From Flavobacterium sp. (lineage in GTDB: Bacteria; Bacteroidota; Bacteroidia; Flavobacteriales; Flavobacteriaceae), in NCBI GenBank assembly GCA_012032075.1, contig JAAURU010000017.1:1-19745 (forward strand): 19,745 bases of DNA, read 5' to 3'. Under the pieces are notes generated by a model that did not search any database, was not told where the DNA came from, and saw nothing but the letters and a program-made list of their open reading frames with translations. Below, in pieces: positions 9,201 through 15,416 of this stretch. The translations under genes and the position numbers were made by a program. Positions within the stretch are counted from its first letter, which is position 1. Every line of letters begins with the position of its first letter.

Positions 9201-9305
9201 AACATAGATGATACAAATTACCAAAAATTAAATAGGATTATGAAATCGATTTTATTGATACAATATTTTCAATAAAATTTGTGCAAATTTGTGTAATCTA
9301 TGTAA
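9201..9305. repeat. Intergenic inverted repeat, copy B of the dispersed family
   Basis: Lies between divergent rnpA and msrA. The right arm 9275-9305 (AAATTTGTGCAAATTTGTG then TAATCTATGT) matches the right arm of copy A near 6104-6132 with about four differences. The left arm 9201-9230 (AACATAGATGATACAAATTA) is its rough reverse complement. The rest of the 9134-9371 gap shows no gene. Confidence 0.6.
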
Positions 9306-9371
9306 AATTTTAATTGTTTCAAGTAAAAGAATCGTTTTGGAATGCTTAATTTTATATTTTAAAATGTAAGT

Positions 9372-10037
9372 ATGAAGAAGCTAATGTTTTTATGCATTCC
9401 GTTTTTATTGGTAAACTGTAACCAAAAAGAAAATAAAAAAGAAACTGAAGAAGTAATTCCAGCGGAAGAAATAGCCATTGAAGAACCGCCTGTCGATTTA
9501 AAAGTAGCGGTTTTTGCAGAAGGTTGTTACTGGTGTACCGAATATGTTTTCGAAGCTATTCCTGGAGTTGAAACGGTTGTTTCAGGTTTTACAGGAGGAA
9601 ATAAAGATAATCTTGATTACAATAAAGTAGTTAAAGGAGAACCAAGACATGCAGAAGGAGTTCAAATATTTTATGATGAAAATGTGGTTTCTTTTGAAGA
9701 ATTGGTAAACGTATTTTTTGCATCTCATGATCCAACAACGGTAAACCAGCAAGGACCAGATAAAGGTGAAGAATATCGTTCCATTGCATTTTATACTACT
9801 GAGGAAGAAAGACAAAGTATTGTAGCTAAAATCGCAAAATTAACAGCAGAAAAAGCCTTTGATAAACCAATAGTTACAGAAGTAAAACTTTTTGAAACCT
9901 TTTTACCCGTTAAAGAAGAACAACAAGATTATATAAAGAAGAATCCAAATGATCCTTATGTGATTTCAGAATCTATTCCAAGAATTAACCGTTTTGTGGC
10001 AAAGTATAAAGGGAAATTAAAAAAAGCTCAGTATTAA
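9372..10037 (+). CDS. msrA: Peptide-methionine (S)-S-oxide reductase MsrA, lipoprotein form
   Basis: 221 aa. A lipoprotein signal (KKLMFLCIPFLLVNC, Cys16) and an acidic linker precede a complete MsrA domain, so this repair enzyme should act in the envelope on oxidised surface or periplasmic proteins. FAEGCYWCTEYVFE holds the catalytic Cys, with Tyr replacing the common Phe of GCFW. Also visible are GVETVVSGFTGGN, HAEGVQIFYDE, FFASHDPTTVNQQGPDKGEE with GEEYRS, and the C-terminal NPNDPYVISESIPRI. No resolving MsrB domain is fused. The stop codon lies in the loop of the downstream terminator, so the terminator stem starts within the coding region. Confidence 0.93.
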   Translation: MKKLMFLCIPFLLVNCNQKENKKETEEVIPAEEIAIEEPPVDLKVAVFAEGCYWCTEYVFEAIPGVETVVSGFTGGNKDNLDYNKVVKGEPRHAEGVQIFYDENVVSFEELVNVFFASHDPTTVNQQGPDKGEEYRSIAFYTTEEERQSIVAKIAKLTAEKAFDKPIVTEVKLFETFLPVKEEQQDYIKKNPNDPYVISESIPRINRFVAKYKGKLKKAQY

Positions 10038-10047
10038 TGAGCTTTTT
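10019..10047. terminator. Bidirectional terminator shared by msrA and the cupredoxin-like gene
   Basis: AAAAAGCTCA (10021-10030) pairs with TGAGCTTTTT (10038-10047) around GTATTAA. The plus strand ends in a T5 run. The minus strand ends in a T7 run (complement of 10019-10025). The msrA stop TAA is in the loop. Confidence 0.85.
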
Positions 10048-10085
10048 CGTTGTTAATTGAGTTAGTTAAAAGCAGTAAATCAAAA

Positions 10086-10520
10086 TTACTCTACTGTAAG
10101 TTTGTATTTTGGGGTTTTATTCAACGGGCAAAAATATACATATTCTCCTTTTTCAAGAGTTACAGGCACTTTTGAAGAAGCCGTTTCCCCATCTTTTAAG
10201 GTTTGAGTCAACATAGCATCTGCAATAAAATCAGCTTCTTGAATGTCTTCTTTGTTAGGAGCTAAAACAAAAGCTACTTCATGAGGGATTCCTTTGTTAG
10301 TTACTTCAAATGAATAGGTTCCAGGTTTTAGTTTTAGTTCAGTAGTAGTAAAAGCACCTTCTACTTCTTCTAATTTAACTACCTCAACAGCTGGAGCTTC
10401 TTCCACTATAACTTCTTCCACAACTGGAGTTTCTTCTACCACTACTTCTTGTTCTTTTTCTTTACAAGACGCTAAAAACAGCATAGTGAATGCACAAATG
10501 GCTACAATACTTTTTTTCAT
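10086..10520 (-). CDS. Cupredoxin-like lipoprotein with VE-rich linker
   Basis: 144 aa. Lipoprotein signal (KKSIVAICAFTMLFLASC, Cys19), then a low-complexity acidic stretch of repeated V/E/P (residues ~24-54, e.g. VVVEETPVVEEVIVEEAP), then a small beta domain. That domain has cupredoxin-like hallmarks: LKLKPGTYSFEVTNKGIPHE (His at about residue 90) and GEYVYFCPLN (Cys at about 131). A type 1 copper site normally has a second His and often a Met after the Cys; here the segment is only KTPKYKLTVE, without either. So copper binding in the classical way is doubtful, and the domain may be structural or bind another ligand. Monocistronic by context: its own promoter-like -7 box upstream and a terminator downstream. 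Confidence 0.75.
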   Translation of the reverse strand: MKKSIVAICAFTMLFLASCKEKEQEVVVEETPVVEEVIVEEAPAVEVVKLEEVEGAFTTTELKLKPGTYSFEVTNKGIPHEVAFVLAPNKEDIQEADFIADAMLTQTLKDGETASSKVPVTLEKGEYVYFCPLNKTPKYKLTVE

Positions 10521-10544
10521 TTTTCTTTATTTTAAGTTAGAGTA

Positions 10545-10552
10545 CAAAGGTA
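10545..10552 (-). promoter_or_regulatory. Candidate -7 box (TACCTTTG) for cupredoxin-like gene
   Basis: The minus strand reads TACCTTTG, an exact match to the Bacteroidota TAnnTTTG -7 element, ending 24 bases before the ATG at 10520. No convincing TTTG is found at -33 (ATTTCATG there), so the assignment rests on the -7 box. Confidence 0.5.
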
Positions 10553-10612
10553 TTGCATTGGCTTTTCATGAAATGTTGGCTAGATTACATAAGTGGGGTT
10601 TTTAAATTAAAA

Positions 10613-10634
10613 TCCCCTTCGATTATGAAAGGGA
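10613..10634 (-). terminator. Terminator at the end of the toxin/immunity array
   Basis: On the minus strand TCCCTTTC pairs with GAAGGGGA (one G-U) around ATAATC and is followed by TTTTAATTT. It lies 48 bases past the last immunity-like gene and marks the likely 3' boundary of the accessory operon. Confidence 0.7.
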
Positions 10635-10681
10635 CTTCTTTTACTTATACAAATATTAGCAAGTCTTTCTATAAAGAAATC

Positions 10682-11124
10682 TTAATTTGATGGGGTATTA
10701 AGAAGATTATGTGCATCTTTCTGAGGAAAATTCAAAACTTGAGATTTATTAAATATAATACTATCTATTCCTTTAGGGGTTTCTTCATTGTATATTAATA
10801 TATTTGGTATTTCAGACATTATTTCCTTTAGGAAAGGGATGAGCATTTTATCTTCATAACTATACTCAATACTTATCATAATACCATAATTATTAATACC
10901 ATAAAGATTGTTAAATGTATGGTCATAATAAGACTTACGACTAATAGTAATATTTAAATTATTACTTAAATTTCCCTAAATAAATCAATTTCAGTAATAT
11001 CATATTCTTCTGAATATGATTTTATAACTTGATAATTTAAACTTTTTGCAATTTTTTCTATAACTATAGTTAATTCCTCAGTACTTAAATACTCTTTACT
11101 AATTATATTAATTGAGTTTGCCAT
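10682..11124 (-). CDS. Putative immunity protein to the PD-(D/E)XK toxin (frameshifted)
   Basis: 147 aa after repair, with no signal peptide or membrane segment, so cytoplasmic. The ATG at 11124 shares its A with the TAA of the upstream nuclease-like gene (TAATG), the usual coupling of toxin and immunity genes. The first 52 residues (ANSINIISKEYLSTEELTIV ... TEIDLFR) are in one frame. A missing G at the CCC run 10974-10976 shifts to the frame containing GNLSNNLNITISRKSYYDHT and then ISIEYSYEDKMLIPFLKEIM. The ATG at 10879 would only give the last 65 residues. I do not recognise the family. Inference: it neutralises the nuclease in the cytoplasm, the compartment where a DNase would act. Confidence 0.6.
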
Positions 11125-12308
11125 TATTTTAATTTTTTTAATTGTTGTATATCTGTTATAATAATCACACCCTTTCTTTGCAGAGCTTTGAATACTGGAT
11201 GTGTAATATCAATTGCATTATCTTTAAATGACTTTATTGCCAAAACACATTTTCTACCATTAAGATTTATATATTTTTCATTTTTTGGATTCAAATATTT
11301 GTCAAATTGTTTAAGCAATTTTTCTCTATCAATATTCCTAGAAACACTTTCTTTACATTCTATAATATATTTTGAACTTCCTACATCAATATCTCCTGCG
11401 TTATTGAGTCTTTTGCCATTTTTAATTATTTCATAGATATTACCAAAATCAGTTATTTTATCGTATTTACTAAATTCTCTTGCAACTTGTCCTTCCCAAA
11501 GTTTTCCACCTGAACTTTTAAGTGCTGCTTGAATAGATTTCTCAATGTCTTTTTCAATTACTCTAGTCCATAATAATTCAGTATTTGCTAAATTGAATGC
11601 AGTCCAATGTTTTGAATCTTGCGTTATTTTTGGCTTTAATTTCCATAATTTCTCTAATTCTTCAATAAATTTTTGACCACTAGCCTTCCAAACATCTTTT
11701 AAAGTTTCTCTTATTTCTTTAGCAGTACCACTTGCAATTTCTTCTCCTTTATAAATTACAGCATAACCTTTAACTTTACCATCAAAACCAATTCCTTTTA
11801 TAAAATTTGCTCCTGCTTGTTGTAAACGAGTGATTTCAGCTAATTCTATTCTAACACCATCAGCTATTATTCTTTCTTCAACAAATAGAATTTCTTTAAT
11901 GGTGCTTTTTGTAAAAGTAGCAATATTTTTTTCTAATACTACTTTTAAAACAAATGCTCTAACAAAATTTTTAAACTCAGCTTTTGCAGCACCGCTAACA
12001 ACTTTTAAACCTATAGTAAAGACTTTATTAATTATTAATGGTGAAGCTGTAACCACACCACCAACCATATATATTTTACTCCAAGTTTCAACAAATTCTT
12101 TAGAAAGTTGATCTTCTGCTAAGACTATAATGGTATCTGCAGTGGCAAGTGCAATATCTACACCAGCAATTAAGGCTACTAATGGACTTGCTGAACCCAG
12201 TGAGGCAATAGAAATAGCAATTACAAATATATTAACTCCTATACGAACAACTTTTAGAATTTCAGTAAGTTCTTTACTAGAAGCTCTATCATGTAAGAAA
12301 ATACCGAG
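11124..12308 (-). CDS. Orphan toxin tip with PD-(D/E)XK nuclease-like C-terminus (no proper start)
   Basis: Open from the codon after the TAG at 12309-12311 to 11124, 394 codons. The first ATG is only at 12068 (314 aa), yet the upstream 80 codons read as real protein: GIFLHDRASSKELTEILKVV, then a strongly hydrophobic stretch GVNIFVIAISIASLGSASPL and ALIAGVDIALATADTIIVL. I therefore think this is the C-terminal part of a larger toxin whose N-terminus is missing. A second hydrophobic patch (VGGVVTASPLIINKVFTI) follows, then a middle domain with IKGIGFDGKVKGYAVIY. The last ~130 residues carry a restriction-endonuclease-like signature: GKLWEGQVAREF (conserved Glu), NAGDIDVGS (Asp, about residue 304) and KYIIECKES (ExK). 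The hydrophobic part may serve membrane translocation. Alternative: a real gene starting at 12068 or at a non-ATG codon. Confidence 0.7.
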   Translation of the reverse strand, partial: LGIFLHDRASSKELTEILKVVRIGVNIFVIAISIASLGSASPLVALIAGVDIALATADTIIVLAEDQLSKEFVETWSKIYMVGGVVTASPLIINKVFTIGLKVVSGAAKAEFKNFVRAFVLKVVLEKNIATFTKSTIKEILFVEERIIADGVRIELAEITRLQQAGANFIKGIGFDGKVKGYAVIYKGEEIASGTAKEIRETLKDVWKASGQKFIEELEKLWKLKPKITQDSKHWTAFNLANTELLWTRVIEKDIEKSIQAALKSSGGKLWEGQVAREFSKYDKITDFGNIYEIIKNGKRLNNAGDIDVGSSKYIIECKESVSRNIDREKLLKQFDKYLNPKNEKYINLNGRKCVLAIKSFKDNAIDITHPVFKALQRKGVIIITDIQQLKKLK

Positions 12309-13162
12309 CTATTCAATTGTGTAAATTTTATATTTGTCTTTAGATGTATCTAAGTTATTTCTTAAATAAAAATATTTTTGTTTAAAGTCAAGTTTACCGT
12401 CGTTATTAAAATCACCGTAAGAATTTTCAGTTGAGTAAATACTATTTAAGATATAATATTTTATCTTCTTTTCATCAGTTAAATCAAATAAATGATGGAT
12501 ACACCATACGCCTTCCCAATAGAAAAATAATAAATATTTTTTTTTATTAAATTCTAAAAAACTACTCCTATAGGTATTTGGAAAAGAAATAGGGTTTTCA
12601 AAAGAACTTTTATTAAATATTTGATAATCTGTAAGTAATGTATCAGTAATTTTTATTTTTGGGGTAATCCATTTAAAGTTTTTTCCAAACAAAAAATATT
12701 GACCATCTTTAAAAGATATTTTTACAGGTGTGATGTTATTTTCACTGTAACTCACAATAAAATCAATACTTCTTTTTGACTTATTTATGAAAGGTAAATA
12801 ATGTTTATATCTCTCTTTATAATCTAAAAAATCAGTTAACATAAAATTTTTAAAAACTATTCCATTTTTGTTTACTATATCATGTAAATCAGTAAAATAT
12901 ATTTCGGAAGGTGCTTCTAAAAGAAATGATTTAATATTATTAAAATCGTTCTTTTTATTAAATTTAATATTTTCAAAATATAATGTTTCTATAAACTCTT
13001 TATTTTTAATTTGTGTTTTTGAATATTTTTCATTTCCACTTACAGTTGAAGTAACAGAATCATTCTTTAAATTATTAAAGTCTTCTGATTTTTTTTATTA
13101 TAATTTTTACAATTTGTAAAAAAAATAAAAACGATTAATAATATATTAAATTTTACCACCAT
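12309..13162 (-). CDS. Putative immunity lipoprotein of module 2 (frameshifted)
   Basis: 284 aa after repair. The ATG at 13162 gives a lipoprotein signal (VVKFNILLIVFIFFTNC, lipobox Cys18). A missing A in the A8 run at 13088-13095 (T8 on the plus strand) breaks the frame after KNYNKK. The repaired reading continues SEDFNNLKNDSVTSTVSGNE and joins the long open frame beginning MLTDFLDYKERYKHYLPF. Near the C-terminus is YGDFNNDGKLDFKQKYFYLR, a DxNxDGxxD calcium-loop-like motif of the EF-hand/FG-GAP type. The start overlaps the end of the upstream tip fragment by 10 bases (ATGGTGGTAA). I do not recognise the family. As a periplasm-facing lipoprotein it would suit protection against a toxin acting in the envelope. 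Confidence 0.6.
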
Positions 13163-13622
13163 TTGTTTAAAATATATTTATCTTCTTTCTTTTCTCTTTT
13201 TGCATGAATATTAGCATTTTCATACTCATCTGTCAGTTTTACAAACATAGTTTTTGCATATCCCGAAGTTGTTTTATACTTATATGAGAAGCACTTTTCT
13301 TCTATAAATTTCGGGTCTTTTATAGAATAAAGTTTATTACACATTTTTTTATCTTCTTCTTTTGTATTATTATCATTTATTTTTTTTGATTTTATATCTA
13401 AAACATTGTGTTCTTTTTCGCTTACTAGATACCCATCTAGTATTTTAGGATGATTGCTGTAATTGGTAGATAAGTCAATTCCATCCCATAAAATTAGCAT
13501 ATTTTGCTCTATCAATAGCTGTGGTAAATCCTGGATTATGTATCAGTTTTTCGTTTACATCATCATGTGTATAGAAATCTTTTTTGATTATTTACTACAG
13601 CGCCTAAAAATCTATCAGACAA
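13153..13622 (-). CDS. Orphan toxin-tip-like fragment of module 2 (no proper start, frameshifted)
   Basis: About 155 codons, open from just after an in-frame TAG (13623-13625) to a TAA at 13153. The first codon after the stop is TTG (LSDRFLGAVVNNQK); there is no ATG in the correct frame near the front. Two extra bases must be removed: an A in the A6 run at about 13580-13585 (restores NNQKDFYTHDDVNEKLIHNP) and a T at about 13503-13506 (restores AKYANLWDGIDLSTNY). The later part, KILDGYLVSEKEHNVLDIKS to a final YILNKWW, is in one frame. I recognise no domain. Its position, just after one immunity-like lipoprotein and overlapping the next, and the absent start suggest a displaced C-terminal tip, but a decayed gene is also possible. 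Confidence 0.5.
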
Positions 13623-13660
13623 CTATAGTTTTAACAAATATAAATTATTTAAATTTTGTA

Positions 13661-14209
13661 TTAATTTTTTGAATTTGTTTTTCTTTTGTAATAAAAAAAA
13701 CTATCATCTCTAGCATAATAATATCCATTATTTGTACTGTCAGTAATGGTAAATGTTTTTGGATTTGCATTTTTAACTTCTAATGATTGAAAATAAATTT
13801 TATTATCTATTATAAAATAATCATACCCTAAAAACTTAATATTATCATTATTGTACTTAATTGCATTTAAATCAGGAAAATATAAGGGTGATTCATTATA
13901 AATATATAAATAATTTTTATCTTTATAATAAGTACCAAACTTTGTATTATTTATTCTCTTCATAGAAAACGTATTTAAATCTATAAAATTTTTCAAATTC
14001 CTTTCCTCACCATCTAATATTATACTATGCGAGAAATGATATAGTGAATTTCCTTCTTTATTCATATTTGGTACTGTTTTTTTGATAAATAATGTATCAT
14101 TTCTTTTATAAATATCATTTTCCATTTCAATATAACTACTTTTTTTATTTCTACATGAAAAAATAGTTGCAATTAAAATTATTACTAAAATTATCTTTGA
14201 ATTTTCCAT
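13661..14209 (-). CDS. DKNYY-type lipoprotein, putative immunity protein of module 1
   Basis: 182 aa. Lipoprotein signal (SKIILVIILIATIFSC, Cys19). The body has the repeated aromatic K-D-K-N-Y pattern of the DKNYY family: FGTYYKDKNYLYIYNE, FLGYDYFIIDNKIYFQ and GYYYARDDSFFYYKRK. Proteins of this kind often sit beside secreted toxins in Bacteroidota, by my recollection, and I infer immunity from context. The ATG at 14209 overlaps the end of the upstream 168-aa gene by 19 bases. A lipoprotein would protect the periplasm, which fits a cell-wall or membrane toxin. Confidence 0.65.
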   Translation of the reverse strand: MENSKIILVIILIATIFSCRNKKSSYIEMENDIYKRNDTLFIKKTVPNMNKEGNSLYHFSHSIILDGEERNLKNFIDLNTFSMKRINNTKFGTYYKDKNYLYIYNESPLYFPDLNAIKYNNDNIKFLGYDYFIIDNKIYFQSLEVKNANPKTFTITDSTNNGYYYARDDSFFYYKRKTNSKN

Positions 14210-14697
14210 ACTGCTAATTCTGTATTATGTGCTTTTCCTGTTTTTTTTAACATATAATTCCATATCCAATTTGACAATCTCAACATTTCTTGATCAATTT
14301 CTTTAAAAGGTTTTTCAGAATATATTTCAGTTTGATCGAAAGTTTTAAATTTTTGATTGCATGGATTTGAATTATCTATTATTAAAGTCAAAACATGGTC
14401 TCCTTTAACTATAGAAAGATAATAAAAATGATAACCTATTTTTCCTTTTATTGATGCTAAAAAGTAATTAGATATCACTTTGTCTTTTCCAGAAGTAAAT
14501 TTTTTAGGTTCAGTGTTACCTCCATCTTTAATAATAAATTGGTTAAATATTTTTTCTTCATTTACAATACCTTTAGACTTGAAATCTTCAGCTCTATCAT
14601 AAGAGTTTTGTCCAGAATAAGTGGACAAAACAAGTTTACTATTATTTAAAATCTTTGATACTTGTTTGTCTGCAACCCTAAAACAAACATCATCCAC
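14191..14697 (-). CDS. C-terminal effector domain, possibly fused by frameshift to the preceding carrier
   Basis: 168 aa as called, starting at a GTG (14697) that overlaps the end of the preceding gene by 8 bases with no clear ribosome site. Dropping one base (A at 14701) would join the two frames as KVIS-GVDDVCFRVADKQV, a 389-aa protein made of carrier plus tip. The opening DVCFRVADKQVSKILNN and the later FYYLSIVKGDHVLTLIIDN place a Cys, a His and an Asp in an order reminiscent of Tae4-like peptidoglycan amidases of the NlpC/P60 type. This is a weak resemblance. A lipoprotein immunity candidate directly downstream is consistent with a periplasmic cell-wall target. Otherwise I do not recognise it. 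Confidence 0.55.
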   Translation of the reverse strand: MDDVCFRVADKQVSKILNNSKLVLSTYSGQNSYDRAEDFKSKGIVNEEKIFNQFIIKDGGNTEPKKFTSGKDKVISNYFLASIKGKIGYHFYYLSIVKGDHVLTLIIDNSNPCNQKFKTFDQTEIYSEKPFKEIDQEMLRLSNWIWNYMLKKTGKAHNTELAVWKIQR

Positions 14698-15361
14698 ACC
14701 TACTAATTACTTTATTCACTTCAACTCCCTTTTTGTATTCTTCCTCCATAAAAACATCTTTTTCCACAACTTTTACATTAAATTTTCCACAAATTTCTTT
14801 TCGTTTAGATGTTTTACCCCATCCATCATCATCATCAGATGCATAAACTGAAATAGTAAATGTTTTTCCTCTTTCAATAGATTTTGCATCTATTTCTAAC
14901 ACAAATTCATCTCCATATTCTGCATCTTTTAAATCATATTTGCCTTCATCATTTTCATAGTCAGTATCATCATTATCAATATAATTGAGTTTTGCTAAAC
15001 CATTGGAACTTCTAAATTCTAAAATTCCATCTTCATCCTGTAAACCAAGAGGGTCATAGCCTCTTTTTATCTTTAATGGAATACGAGCTATTGAGTTTTT
15101 AGTTACTACAATATTAGCAATTTTATAGTTTTTATATTCATTATCATAATCACCTCCTAAATTTAAGGATTCTAATTTATTTATAGCACATTCTTCAGTT
15201 GAAATGATTGCATTTTTTGGTTCTTCTGAACCATTAATTAATACAACTGGTAAGAAATCATATCTTTCAACTTCTTCTAATATTAATTTTTTATTAGGGT
15301 TTAAACTAATTGTCTTTAAACCTCCTTTTGGTAGTCTAAGCGCAGTTACTTTATTTCTCAT
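14690..15361 (-). CDS. Unrecognised beta-rich protein, possible effector carrier
   Basis: 223 aa, no signal peptide. N-terminus RNKVTALRLPKGGLKTISLN; a middle region KRGYDPLGLQDEDGILEFRS; an acidic stretch NYIDNDDTDYENDEGKYDL; then strand-rich FVLEIDAKSIERGKTFTISV and a second acidic YASDDDDGWG. Repeated Asp-rich loops might bind calcium. I do not recognise a family. It ends at 14690 in ISRCG, where the 168-aa domain begins in another frame, so the two may be one protein. It follows the ~1209-aa gene after 55 bases containing a hairpin. Absence of a Sec signal means export, if any, would need a dedicated machine; none is visible here. Confidence 0.6.
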   Translation of the reverse strand: MRNKVTALRLPKGGLKTISLNPNKKLILEEVERYDFLPVVLINGSEEPKNAIISTEECAINKLESLNLGGDYDNEYKNYKIANIVVTKNSIARIPLKIKRGYDPLGLQDEDGILEFRSSNGLAKLNYIDNDDTDYENDEGKYDLKDAEYGDEFVLEIDAKSIERGKTFTISVYASDDDDGWGKTSKRKEICGKFNVKVVEKDVFMEEEYKKGVEVNKVISRCG

Positions 15362-15377
15362 TTTAGTTATTTTTAAT

Positions 15378-15407
15378 AACTAGAGAAGCTAATAAAATTC
15401 TCTAGTT
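15378..15407 (-). terminator. Perfect 10-bp hairpin between the ~1209-aa gene and the effector gene
   Basis: AACTAGAGAA pairs perfectly with TTCTCTAGTT around a 10-base loop. It starts 10 bases after the stop of the large gene and ends 17 bases before the effector ATG. No U tract follows on the minus strand (ATTAAAAATA), so it may act as an attenuator, processing site or mRNA stabiliser rather than a full terminator. Confidence 0.5.
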
Positions 15408-15416
15408 TATTTAACA

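Noticed and set aside
11188..12324. Plus-strand open frames across the toxin region
   Set aside because: They are antisense shadows of the minus-strand tip and immunity genes, with composition unlike real proteins.
13600..13630. TTG at 13620-13622 as a true start codon
   Set aside because: It follows an in-frame TAG directly and has no ribosome site; a displaced tip or decayed gene explains it better, although a TTG start cannot be excluded.
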